Below, in pieces: positions 1 to 10,630 of a stretch of 64,000 nucleotides of DNA. The stretch is from positions 4,135,611 through 4,199,610 of the forward strand of contig CM055100.1 in the NCBI GenBank assembly GCA_029204225.1, read 5' to 3'. Under the pieces are notes generated by a model. The model had not been told where the DNA came from. It made no database searches and worked only from the letters and a program-made list of their open reading frames with translations. Both the position numbers and the translations under genes were made by a program. Source of the stretch: Diphasiastrum complanatum. Lineage: Eukaryota; Streptophyta; Lycopodiopsida; Lycopodiales; Lycopodiaceae. The first letter of the stretch is position 1. The number at the start of each line of letters is the position of its first letter.

Positions 1-419
1 TCAAAGCTCTCCTGCTGTGCGGACTCCCAAATGAACTCCTTTCCCTTCTCCTTAAGAAGATTTGTCATGGGAACTGCTATCTGAGCATATTCCTTGACAA
101 ATCGTCTGGATTATCCCGCCAAACCAAGAAAGATCTGAAGTTCCAAAATATTCTGAGGTCTTAGCCAACTGATAATGGCTTTAACCTTATTCGGGTCCAT
201 CTTAATCCCATCTGACGAGATAATGTGACCCAAATATGCTACTTCTTCTACGAAGAATTCACACTTGGATTGTTTAGCATAAAGCTTATGCTTTCTAAGC
301 AGTCGAAACACCTTTCTGAGGTGTTTTAGATGCTCCTTCCTCGTTTTCCTGTAGACGAGGATGTCATCTAAAAATACGACTACAAACTTACCCAAGTATG
401 GTTTGAGGACACTGTTCAT
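1..419 (-). pseudogene. Ty3/gypsy reverse transcriptase fragment
   Basis: Read on the minus strand, the translation carries the RT palm motif [11 protein letters not shown], then KCEFF and YLGHIIS, which are typical of plant Ty3/gypsy reverse transcriptases. The catalytic DD pair is present. A TAA stop at 113-111 falls where related elements have the tyrosines of the LGL-YYRRF stretch; the same frame then continues (RRFVKEYAQIA, LLKEKG) to the window edge. The fragment starts abruptly at 419, only about 200 bases from the primer-binding site at 625-637, so gag, protease and the front of RT are missing. It is a dead, internally deleted element that continues to the left. Confidence 0.85.
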
Positions 420-624
420 TGAGATAGATTGTTGCCTTTCCAGCGATTTACCTACAGAAGGAATTCTACTTCCTACAACTGTAAATTCTCAGTGAATTTC
501 AAGAGTTTGAAGGTTGCACCTACAGCGATTCTCCTCCTCTATTCCTCTCTGAGAATCTGAGAGAATTTTCCTATCTTCTGATAGCTTTCTCTACTGTTGC
601 TACTAAGCTCCCAAAGATGGAGAT
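420..624. other. Leader remnant between primer site and RT fragment
   Basis: About 200 bases of non-coding sequence occupy the place where gag, protease and the start of RT should be. Nothing recognisable is seen in it. Confidence 0.3.
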
Positions 625-637
625 GGCTCTGATACCA
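625..637 (-). other. Primer-binding site (tRNA-iMet type) of the gypsy element
   Basis: The minus strand reads TGGTATCAGAGCC, the common plant LTR-retrotransposon primer site complementary to the 3' end of initiator tRNA-Met. It sits one base from a TG/CA-type LTR boundary at 639 and faces the RT fragment at 1-419, so orientation and position fit one minus-strand element. Confidence 0.65.
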
Positions 638-638
638 G

Positions 639-1390
639 TGTAATAGATCCTAACACCACAGTAGGGCAAACACTAACTGATTCACCCAACCTTGCCTACT
701 CCCTGATATAGAGTAAGCCCCTCCTAGCCCAGTGTGAGGACTAGTAGCATGCAACTGCCAAGTGTCGGCCACGTGTCACTGACGTGGCCGACTGCACGTC
801 GGGACCCAACTGGGGGCCCTGTCCTGCTGACAGGGTCCCTAGACTGTGTTAGGCCCGCCATTGCTATGGACCGTGTTGGGGCACACTACTCACACTGTCT
901 TGCCCTGTTGGTTGTGTACGCTGGACACGACCCTGACTGTGGTATCTGACCTATCTGTGTTCTCTAGGGTTCGGCACTGGTCACGAGCTCGTAACACATA
1001 CCATATAAAGCAACACCACATGGGAACTGGTGGAGGTTAAACCAACCCAACCAAACCTAGATCGTACGGATCTAGCCCCCAAGCTATGGATCAATCAGAG
1101 TCATGGAAAGAGTCACACCAGCAGAATGTAGCTACTTATCAGAAATCAAGCATACACTAGTGAGAGCCCAGCAGGTATACTTATACCCTCCAAGGCCCAT
1201 GCACCACTAGTAGTGCACTGTGACACCTCACTGGACACCTTTGCAGCCTATCTGGGCCACGTCATCTAGTTCCCTAATGACTCACTAATAGACCCATACC
1301 AACTCCACCACCATGTGTTTAGGCCTACAACCATTAATTATGACCATGTACACATAAGGGCCCCAATTCCCTTATAGTCATAATTAACTT
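639..1390 (-). mobile_element. Probable LTR of the minus-strand gypsy element
   Basis: The stretch starts at TGTAATAGATCC next to the primer-binding site, the expected inner end of a 5' LTR read on the minus strand. No long reading frame with recognisable motifs is present. The outer end is not determined: no second LTR is in the window to compare, and the sequence gives way to LINE-like sequence near 1390-1468. The extent is an inference. Confidence 0.35.
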
Positions 1391-1467
1391 ACGGGTTGTT
1401 GGTCTACCGGTCCCTAGTGTGGACACACTACTCGAGACCAGTCATGGGCATGAGACTCTCCCTCGCT

Positions 1468-2429
1468 ATGGCCCCTCCGCGCTCCAATCCTGCCCGCAAA
1501 CCATCGCGCTCCCCCCCTACCCTCCCTACCACCTCCCTTCCCCCCCCCCCCGCTGATCTAACTACTCCCCCCTCCCCCCCTCTCGGATCTGCCATCGCAC
1601 CCTCCGCCTACCATCATGTTGTCCCCCCCCCCCCCTCGCGGATCTGCCTATTGGCGAAGGGCTGCCTACCCCTGGTCTGCCTGCCTCCCCCGATCTGCCT
1701 ACCCCTGATTCGCCTGCCACGATGTTGCCTACCCACGCTACCCCCCTCACTGATCTACCTACCCACGTTGCTACCCACCCCCTCGCTGATCTGTCTACCC
1801 CCCCCCCTCGCTGACCTGCCTTTGCCCACCCATGCTGCTGAGGTGGCAGCACTGCCTGCCACGCAGGCAACGCTGCCTACTGAGGTGGCACCCCCCATGG
1901 TACGCAGGCAGAGCAGTCTGCCTGCGTGGCAACAGATCTTGCCCGCTGATCCCACCGTTTTCTCCCGACTCTGTTCCCATCCTCCCCACCCCGATCAGTG
2001 CTAGCTCCTCTTCCCTCCTGGCACCACAATCTACAGCAGGTATCCCATATACGCCCTCCAAATCAACCGAGCTTTTTTCTTCTTGGCAGATCGATCAAAT
2101 CAAGGCCGATTTCAAGATCCTGCGACAAGAAATCTCACAGCTGAAAGGAACGGTTACCTCCTTGATCAATGAGAAGAACCTATTGTAGTCCAAAGTCACA
2201 TCACTCGAACAATCCATCGGGATCAAGCAGGCTGAAACTTCGGAATCCACCACCAATATGATACGGGAGTTAGAAACCAGGATTGAGAAGCAGCAAGAAG
2301 AGGCCCGCTCTTGGGCATCAGTTCTGAAAAAAGGCACCAAACCAAGCGCTCCCATCTCCTCGGTTATCTCAGCCACCATCTCGGAAGAGAAATCTCGAGA
2401 CCAAAAAGCCCACAACATTAGAGTTCGCG

Positions 2430-2432
<3 letters not shown>
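1468..2432 (+). pseudogene. LINE ORF1 remnant (copy 1)
   Basis: ATG at 1468 starts MAPPRSNPARK, matching the MAP/MAR-basic N-termini of the other ORF1 copies here. A proline-rich, low-complexity N-terminus follows (C-rich DNA, 1500-1830). After a frameshift near 2000 come the conserved YTPSK motif, coiled-coil segments (QEISQLKGTV), a stop after NEKNLL at 2186-2188, the family motif WASVLKKG and the start of the RRM-like domain (HNIRVRGI). It is then cut by (TC)n at 2433. It is not functional. Confidence 0.8.

Positions 2433-2482
<50 letters not shown>
2433..2482 (+). repeat. (TC)25 microsatellite inside LINE copy 1
   Basis: A pure TC dinucleotide run joins ORF1 coding sequence directly to ORF2 C-terminal coding sequence. 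It is not at a LINE 3' end on its left side, which makes this junction unusual. Confidence 0.95.
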
Positions 2483-2483
<1 letters not shown>

Positions 2484-2487
<4 letters not shown>

Positions 2488-3240
2488 GAGCTCCCCTCAA
2501 GTACTCATCAGTATATCAGGCGCACCTTATATCGGGCATATCTCGACCGTACTTGGAGGCGACAGCTTGGGGTTAAACCCGACTATTACTGGACTCATTT
2601 TATTGAGCTTGACATAGCAGGGTTCCCAATCTCACCACACTATTTGGACTCGAGACTATCACATTGCCTTAGATTTACATTGGGACAGCTCCGTGTATCA
2701 TCACATTAGTTTGCTATTGAGATTGGTAGATTCCAGGGTACCCCGAGAGAGGAGCGGATTTGCCAATTATGCTCCTTAGATGAGGTGGAGTCAGAGGAGC
2801 ACTTTATCTTTAGGTGCCCGGTGTATTATGAGATCAGAGGGAGATACCATTGTTTGTTCCGTGACACACCTGTCACCTTACGATCGCTCATAGCTTATGA
2901 GGATTCCCGATGCACGACACTCATGATATGAGAGATGTTTATACTACGACAGGATTTGTATCAGACAGCCCAGCCGACTCAGGTTTCTCAGCTTAGATCA
3001 CTTCTTTCTTTTCCAAGAGGAGAGGACGATTTGATGACGGTGACGATGATGATGATGATGATCTACTTGCCCACAGAGACCAGAGATAGTGTCCCACACA
3101 TACCCATGTTGCAGCACGAACTACTTGACCTATCACGAAAAGACCTCTCAGAGTACGTCAAAGACCGCCAGTGGCCCTGCGTGCCGCAGGCCGTATTACA
3201 TCCTTCTATAGCATCAGCACCAGAAGGACAGGACTAGATG
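2484..3240 (+). pseudogene. LINE ORF2 C-terminal remnant (copy 1)
   Basis: Frames here encode the family C-terminus: [13 protein letters not shown], then the CCHC finger ICQLCSLDEVESEEHFIFRC followed by [16 protein letters not shown]. Stops interrupt it at about 2708 and 2930. The PIP-box position (about 2988-3012) is shifted out of frame by a small deletion. An acidic Asp/Met run from GAT repeats (3040-3062) follows, as in the related copies 6 and 8. Confidence 0.8.
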
Positions 3241-3447
3241 ATAACATCATACCTCACTCATGACTGTTAGCAGTATACATGCTCCCACTTGTTTCTTATA
3301 GCATCACATCTATTTCAGTATATAGCTTTAGCTCTAGACTTGCTACTTTTGTTACTGTTTTGGAGACATTTCATACGCTCCTATGGTTACCACATACTTG
3401 ACATGTACATTTACTAGTCTTATATGCCTTTTGGCATGGAAAAGCTT

Positions 3448-3451
<4 letters not shown>

Positions 3452-3518
<67 letters not shown>

Positions 3519-3519
3519 T
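3452..3519 (+). repeat. (TC)n then (CA)n tail of LINE copy 1
   Basis: TTTC units grade into about 50 bases of TC, then about 19 bases of CA. This is the 3' tail of the copy; the CA run probably grew by slippage at the end of the TC tract. Confidence 0.9.
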
Positions 3520-3641
3520 AAGCCCCTTATGCAACTTTTGTTCATAACATCCAGCGTGAAGTCAATGACTTTGACTACATGTGAAAATATAAATCATAAA
3601 ACACATAGAGAATGGCAAATAAAAGCTATAGACATACTATA

Positions 3642-3761
3642 AAGGCAGTGATCCCATGAAAGCCGACAACTATCGTACCATCATGGTCAGCCACCTCTTT
3701 GCCAAGGTTTATGGTTCTATTCTTCAGTCAGAGATCAGTACAGAGATGGATACTAGAGCAC

Positions 3762-3765
<4 letters not shown>
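3642..3765 (+). mobile_element. LINE copy 2 (short RT fragment)
   Basis: The 124 bases encode the start of the RT domain (NYRTIMVSHLFAKVYGSILQ, then SEISTEMDTRALH) and closely match copy 3 at 6600-6718. The fragment is cut at its 3' side in mid-codon by (TC)n at 3766, so it lost its 3' end rather than its 5' end, which is unusual for LINEs. The 120 bases to its left (3520-3641) are unrecognised spacer. Confidence 0.85.

Positions 3766-3822
<57 letters not shown>
3766..3822 (+). repeat. (TC)n between LINE copies 2 and 3
   Basis: About 57 bases of nearly pure TC lie directly between the RT fragment of copy 2 and the 5' end of copy 3. Confidence 0.95.
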
Positions 3823-3870
3823 TGTTGAATCTCCTTGGGCTGTAGGCTGTCCCCTCCTTCCATCGCTGGT

Positions 3871-4965
3871 ATGGCCAGGAACAAGAAGGGGAGCCCACGC
3901 ACTCCTGTCCCCACGCTACTGCCCCCCTCGCTGGACTCCATCGCTGCCTCATGCACCCCTGCCTCCACGTTGGATGTTGTCCCGGCCTCCATCGCTTCTG
4001 TCCCAGCCCTCTCACTGGACTCCATCGCTGCCTCGGGCACTACCTCCACGCTGGACCTCCCAGCCTCCATCGCTACTTCCGCTGCTGCCCCTGCTACCGA
4101 TGCTGATGTGGCAACACTGCCTGCCACGCAGGCAGCACTGCCTGATGACTCAGCTACCTCCTCAGAAGGTGCTGCTAATTCTGCAGCCTCTACCCCCTGT
4201 TCTCCATCTGCTACCTCCTCTCTTCCCGCTCCTTTCTTGATTCCCGATATCTATACCCCTACCAAATCTTTTGAACAATACATTATCACCTACATTGAAC
4301 AGGTCACGAAGGAATCCAGCTCTCTACGGAAGGAGATGGGACAGCTTCAAGCAACCATTCAATCTCTGTCCGCCGAAAGGGAAGCCATGCTTGCCCGGAT
4401 TACTGCTTTGGAGACAGCAATAAGCAAGCCAGGAGAGCCAGCCACCTCTACCTCTACACGGATTCAAGCATTGGAAGAGAGGATTGAACAACACAAAGCT
4501 GAGACAAAGACATGGGCCTCTCTCTTCAAAGATGGCAATACGGAAGGTACATCCTCCTTTAATAGTGTCATTTCAGCTACCATATCGGAAGAGAAGATGC
4601 GGGAATACAAATTCATGAATATTAGGGTTCGAGGGATTGAAGACACCAATGATCCAATGATCGAAACAACCAGTTTTCTCTCAAACACGCTTTCCCACCA
4701 CTCTGAAGGACTGGAAAGAGCTTGGCGAACGAAGAGAGACCCTTCTACACTCATTGTTCGCTTCACAAATTTGGAAGAACGACGGGCAGCCCTCAAACTA
4801 CGAGCCAAGCTTAGAGGTACACTTATATTCATGGACGACGATCTCACCCCCATGGAGGTTGCGGATCGGAAGAAAGCATTTAGTGAGGCAAAAGCTTTGG
4901 GAGAAAGGGTGATATATCGGGATGGTAAGGCCCAATACATTGATCTTCCGAAATCTGAGAAATAG
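3871..4965 (+). CDS. LINE ORF1 protein (copy 3), coiled coil plus RRM-like RNA-binding domain
   Basis: The open frame of 364 codons starts at the ATG of MARNKKGSPR. An upstream in-frame ATG at 3835 exists, but the N-terminus of the other copies favours 3871. The order is: a disordered Ser/Ala/Pro-rich N-terminus with near-repeats of SLDSIAAS; the conserved YTPTK motif; a coiled coil ([15 protein letters not shown] onward); the family motif KTWASLFK; the RRM-like core (NIRVRGIED, then STLIVRF); and a basic C-terminal domain ([18 protein letters not shown]). The layout matches L1-type ORF1 proteins, which trimerise and coat element RNA. It ends in UAG at 4963-4965 with the frame open beyond. 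Confidence 0.85.
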   Translation: MARNKKGSPRTPVPTLLPPSLDSIAASCTPASTLDVVPASIASVPALSLDSIAASGTTSTLDLPASIATSAAAPATDADVATLPATQAALPDDSATSSEGAANSAASTPCSPSATSSLPAPFLIPDIYTPTKSFEQYIITYIEQVTKESSSLRKEMGQLQATIQSLSAEREAMLARITALETAISKPGEPATSTSTRIQALEERIEQHKAETKTWASLFKDGNTEGTSSFNSVISATISEEKMREYKFMNIRVRGIEDTNDPMIETTSFLSNTLSHHSEGLERAWRTKRDPSTLIVRFTNLEERRAALKLRAKLRGTLIFMDDDLTPMEVADRKKAFSEAKALGERVIYRDGKAQYIDLPKSEK

Positions 4966-5005
4966 GGACTCGGGCCCCCCGGACTTAGGAGCGGTTCGGG
5001 GGCCC
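4963..5005 (+). promoter_or_regulatory. Candidate UAG-readthrough signal (copy 3)
   Basis: UAG is followed by GGA and then a GC-rich inverted repeat: left arm 4972-4984 (GGGCCCCCCGGAC) and right arm 4994-5005 (GTTCGGGGGCCC), spacer 6 bases. The arms pair over about 12 positions with one bulge and one G-U. The reading frame stays open from the UAG into the endonuclease motif WNCNG. The same layout is seen at 10586, 14871 and 24781. Confidence 0.6.
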
Positions 5006-7845
5006 TTTCTAAGGCATTGCAGTTGAGCTTATGGAACTGCAATGGTATCCACTCTTCAACTACAGCAGGGGATTTCAGAGATTTTTGTGTGGATGGCGAT
5101 ATCTTACTACTCAAAGAGACACATGAGAGTCCTAAGAGGGGACTACCGGCCAATGAGGGTTTTTGTTGGTATTTTGCACATCGGAGGACGACGAGAGCAT
5201 TGACAGATTGAGGTTCAGGTGGCGTGGCTTGCTTAATCCAAGGCTTCCTTCAACCTTGGGTCGAGTTGGTACATACTGATGAGCGAGCCCGCTATATATG
5301 GGTTAGGCTGGATCGGGGTCTGATGGGCCTAGATCGGGACGTCTTTATGGCTATTTGTTATTTTCCACCGGATACATCAGTTTTCACATCAGATGAGGAG
5401 TCACCTTACATGGATATCTCTTCGGACATTATCAGGTATGAGGAGCGGGGTTATATTCTTCTAGCCGGTGACTTTAATGCCCGGACTGGGTCCAGGCAGA
5501 CGGAGTTCCATAGAGCAAAGGATGATCCGCAGCGGATACATGCCATAGACTGTGATGATCTTGGCCTCCGGCGACGATCGGCGGATGCAGAGGGTCCAGT
5601 TACAGCATATGGAGAGCAGATGCTTCAGTTGGGCGAAGCTCATGGATTGGTCATTTATAATGGCCTGCTGCAGTGGCCTGGTTCAGGTGATTATACTTGT
5701 TTCCCACACAGCGGAGGACATAGTGTTGTTGACTATTTCATGGGATCACCCTCTCTCCTTCCCTCCATTTCATCCCTCTTGGTTCATCACACCACCCTCT
5801 CTGATCATTCGTACCTCTCGCTCTCTATCGGCCTTGTTTGCACCTCACACACTCGCCCATTAACCCCCACTATGAAGACTGTGTATTGCTATACCCCTCA
5901 AAGCACTCCATTGTACAAGGAAGCCCTTTCTGAACTTCTGACTCACTTTTCTTACGAGCATACTTTAACATATCAGTCTCTTTTTCTTGTCCGGAGCATC
6001 CATACCGCTGCATCCCTCACTTTTCCATTCCCACGGCTCAAGCACTCACGACATTATCGACCACACAATCCATGGTATGACCAGGAATGCAAACACCTTC
6101 ACCAAGACTTGATCAATGCACGATGCCACCTTCCCCATCTGGTAAAGGACTTATCCCGTGTATATCGTAGAACTACTCGAAAAAAGAAAAATGCATATGA
6201 GACCTGCCAAGGAAAGAAGATGATGGACCTTCTCTTTAGTTCCCCATCAAAATCCTTTTGGAAAAAATTCCTCCCACGAGCACCTCCACCCCGGATCATG
6301 GATCTTAGCATATGGGTGACCTTTGCCACATCACTATACATTGTCTCTGATGCACCTCCACTTTCCACGCCCTCATCCACAGACACCTATGATACATTCT
6401 CCCTGGGCATGGTAGAAGAGGCCATCAAATGATTACACTTACATAAAGCCAAAGACATCGATGAACTAGAGGTTGAACTTCTAAAGTATGCTGCTGACAT
6501 CCTTTCACCTTTCCTCTCTATCTTATTCAATCGAGCTATCACATCCGGATTCCCCTCCCCTTGGTCCACAAACCTTATCCATCCTCTCCATAAAGGCGGT
6601 GATCCCGTGAAAGTCGGCAACTATCGTACCATCATGATCAGCCACCTCTTTGCCAAAGTTTATGGGTCTATTCTTCAGTCGGAGATTAGCACAGAGATGG
6701 ACACCGGAGCACTTCATGCCATTGGTCAGGCCGGCTTTAGACCAGGATATACTACATCAGATCATATTTTTACCTTGAGATCCATCATTGAGGAGGCAAG
6801 GGCCAAGAGAGAGCGTGTATACTGCTGCTTTGTGGATTTCCGCAAAGCCTTTGATTCTGTGCCCAGACATTTATTGATACAGACGCTTCGAGATCGTGGT
6901 TTTCAGGAGGATATCATACGAGCAGTTGTGGCATTGTACAGGCGAGTTATTGGACGGATCAGAGTATCAGGGGTGGTATCACCAGATGTGGATAGTACGA
7001 TTGGGGTTAAGCAAGGATGTCCACTTCCACCTACACTTTTTGGTTGAAACATAGATGAACTTGAGCAGGTTATACAGAGTTCCGGAGGGGAGTGATGTAC
7101 ATTGGGTGACCTCATTATTGCTATCCTGTTATATGCGGATGATGTGGTCTTACTTTCGAGGACGAGGGAGGGCCTACAGCGGCATCTTGATGCACTTCAT
7201 TCTTTTTGTATCCAGTGGGGCCTGTCAGTGAACGTTGCCAAGACCAAGGTTATGGTGTTTAACACCTCCAGATCCTTCATGATACGGCAAGAGCTTCTAT
7301 GGGATGGTCATCCACTTGAGGTGGTTGACTTCTATACATATCTGGGTGTTGTTTTCTCTGGTCCCACTTTCAGTATGAGACAGGCAGCGGTTTCCCGGTT
7401 ACGGAAGGGCTATTCTTCATTGGTAGATCTGGAGAAACTGTGTTTCAGATCACACATTAGGGATGCGGCTAGTAAGTGCCAACTTTTTGACACTATGGTA
7501 GTCCCCTCGGCCTTGTCTGCAGTAGAGACATGGAGTACTGGCTTGACGGCCACTGAGTGGGCACACATCTCACGACTCCAGATCCATATGCTATCTCGGA
7601 TGATACGTGCAAAGCCCTCTGTACCACATCATATTATACTGGCAGAGTTTGCTGTCCCCCCCATTCAGATTGAGGCCCTGTTTCACATTGTCACATTCAT
7701 ACAGCGACTAGAGGATCTCCAGGGTGGAGACACGCACTATGCTACAGCAGCTTTGTCATCATCCCGACACTTACATTTTGAGGGACACTCCTTCTCATGG
7801 TATTCTCAGGCTCGCCGTCTCTACATTGGGTATTCAGATTATTGA
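4966..7845 (+). pseudogene. LINE ORF2 (copy 3): endonuclease and reverse transcriptase, four TGA stops
   Basis: The frame follows ORF1 without a shift. Endonuclease motifs are visible: WNCNG, KETHES, YILLAGDFNAR, HSVVDYF, LSDHS. RT motifs follow: [34 protein letters not shown] (catalytic YADD intact) and VAKTKVMVF. In-frame TGA stops lie at 5209-5211, 6430-6432, 7045-7047 and 7093-7095, and no frameshift is seen up to 7845. The CCHC region is deleted and the tail is frameshifted; in that frame the PIP box is degraded (QLSIRECL). The copy is inactive but fairly young. Confidence 0.88.
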
Positions 7846-8450
7846 CTTACCTGCTGGCACTCATCAGTATATTCCGAGATCACCCAGCCACACTCTCTAC
7901 CTTGATATCATATGAGGATCCCAGATGTGTTGCATTGATGATTCGGGAGATGTCAGATTTGAGGACGGTGAGACTAGACACGGACACCCCCCCTTGTTCC
8001 AGCTGAGCATCAGGGAGTGCTTATCTCGTCGGAGACAGAGACAGGAGAGCAGTGATTCTGATGGAGAAGCTGAGATTCCAAATGCTTCCATACATACACG
8101 TCAGAGACTGTGTAGACGCCCAAAGAGACGACCAGCCCAGAGGCCACAGCCCACAGCTCCACGGCAGCAGAGACGACACTGACAATTCACTCAGAGACAG
8201 AGATCTACAGCCCGCCGTCCAGTGACAGTTTCACAGCATACTATACACCATTATTTTACCGGTGGAGGGACATCTACTTTATCATGATGATGAACTGTGA
8301 CTTTGCTAGCCATCTTCTGGCTTTTTTTAGCAGTTATTGTTTCTGTAGATGTTTGAGCTTTTACACTCCTATTGTGCATACGTGACATGTACCTTTTATT
8401 AGTCATATATACCTTAGGGTATTTCAAGGACATTAATAAAGATCTTTCTT

Positions 8451-9593
<1,143 letters not shown>

Positions 9594-9649
<56 letters not shown>

Positions 9650-9660
9650 TCTCTCTCCTC
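9594..9660 (+). repeat. (TC)n between LINE copies 4 and 5
   Basis: About 50 bases of pure TC are followed by slightly degenerate CT-rich sequence that runs into the 5' UTR of copy 5. Confidence 0.95.
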
Positions 9661-9679
9661 CATCTGCTTACCGCCTCCT

Positions 9680-10588
9680 ATGGCACCTAAGAAAAAGGAG
9701 GGTGTTCTTACACCCCCCTCCCTGTTGGACACCCCCCCATCACCGGTAGTGATGGAGGAGCCGTCTTCGGTGACAGAAACTATCAACATGGCTGCCATTG
9801 ACTACACTCCTTCCAAACCTACCGAAAGTCTTTTTGCTTATGATCTTAGTTTTATCCGGCAAGAAATTCTTGGACTTAAGAAACAACTACACCTCTTTGA
9901 AGCTGAAAATAGCAAGTTAGCTAAGGATCTTTTTGGTGTCACGGAACGTGTGGAGCAGCTTGAGCAAGAAAATATATATCTTAAGCAACGAATTGCAGAA
10001 AAAAGTGCCTTGGAGGAGACTTCCAACAAGATCAATAGCTTGGAGAAACAAGTCGAGGAGACGAAAACGTGGGCAGCACTCTTCAAACCGGATGATATGG
10101 GCAGCAAACTCTCATCACTCGCAAAACAGGTTGAAGAAACGACATCGATCCTTAAGCAAGGTAATCACTCTCAGATTTCATCTTTTCCGAAGGAAAACGA
10201 TTTGGAGACAGTTTTGGGTGAACAAGCCAGAAGGGCCAAAAAAGCCTTTAACATTAGAGTAAGAGGCATTGCCAATGGTGGAAAACCGTTGGAAGAAGCT
10301 ACGGATTTGCTCATTTCCAAGTTATCTCATGTGGCTGACGGTTTTGATACTGCTTGGCGCAGTAAATTTGATGACAATGTTTTGTTTATCAAGTTCCGCT
10401 CGCTTTCACAACGCAATGCTGCCCTTCGGCTTAGGGCAAAGCTTAAAGGTACTTTCATTTATATGGATGATGACTTAACAAATACTCAATGGTTGGCAAG
10501 AAAAAAGATTATCCTTGAAGCGAAAGAGAAAGGGCAAAGGGTTGTTTTTATTGACGGGAAACCGAGATTTTTCGACCTTCCACAATAG
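9680..10588 (+). CDS. LINE ORF1 protein (copy 5), intact, 302 aa
   Basis: MAPKKKEGVL starts the protein. Residues 1-50 are Pro/Ser-rich and contain the conserved DYTPSKPTE at about 41-49. Residues 55-160 are heptad-rich coiled coil ([37 protein letters not shown]). Residues 189-265 look like the RRM of L1-type ORF1 ([18 protein letters not shown]). Residues 265-302 are the basic C-terminal domain (YMDDDLTNTQW, RVVFIDGKPRFF). Known relatives bind element RNA as trimers in the cytoplasm and accompany it to the nucleus. The ORF ends in UAG at 10586-10588 with no other stop before ORF2, so an ORF1-ORF2 fusion by readthrough is likely. Confidence 0.92.
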   Translation: MAPKKKEGVLTPPSLLDTPPSPVVMEEPSSVTETINMAAIDYTPSKPTESLFAYDLSFIRQEILGLKKQLHLFEAENSKLAKDLFGVTERVEQLEQENIYLKQRIAEKSALEETSNKINSLEKQVEETKTWAALFKPDDMGSKLSSLAKQVEETTSILKQGNHSQISSFPKENDLETVLGEQARRAKKAFNIRVRGIANGGKPLEEATDLLISKLSHVADGFDTAWRSKFDDNVLFIKFRSLSQRNAALRLRAKLKGTFIYMDDDLTNTQWLARKKIILEAKEKGQRVVFIDGKPRFFDLPQ

Positions 10589-10630
10589 GAACTAGGGGCC
10601 CCCGGATATAGAAGCTACCCGAGATCCCCT
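10586..10630 (+). promoter_or_regulatory. Candidate UAG-readthrough signal (copy 5)
   Basis: UAG, then GAACU, then an inverted repeat with left arm AGGGGCCCCCGG (10594-10605) and right arm CCCGAGATCCCCT (10618-10630). The outer five pairs are perfect and the middle has mismatches, so the stem is weaker than in copies 3, 6 and 10. The frame from UAG to the endonuclease is open. Confidence 0.5.

Larger units (their letters stand above)
1468..3451 (+). mobile_element. LINE copy 1 (composite, internally deleted)
   Basis: An ORF1 remnant (1468-2432) is joined through a (TC)25 tract to the last part of ORF2 (2484-3240) and a 3' UTR. The 3' UTR carries the family hairpin ATGCCTTTTGGCAT at about 3424-3437 and then passes into (TC)n. 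The usual ACATTAATAAAG just before the tail is missing here. Everything between the ORF1 RRM and the ORF2 C-terminus, about 3 kb, is absent. The two halves may be separate insertions fused at (TC)n rather than one deleted copy. Confidence 0.8.

Noticed and set aside
1562-2061. Gly/Arg/Val-rich minus-strand frames opposite LINE ORF1 of copy 1
   Set aside because: They are antisense shadows of a proline-rich, C-rich coding stretch; the plus-strand frame has family motifs.
3040-3062. GAT trinucleotide run considered as a separate microsatellite locus
   Set aside because: It is the Asp-coding run of the LINE ORF2 tail, present in several copies.
3728-4127. Minus-strand Ala/Ser/Glu-rich frames opposite ORF1 of copy 3
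   Set aside because: Antisense to a recognised ORF1 with conserved motifs.
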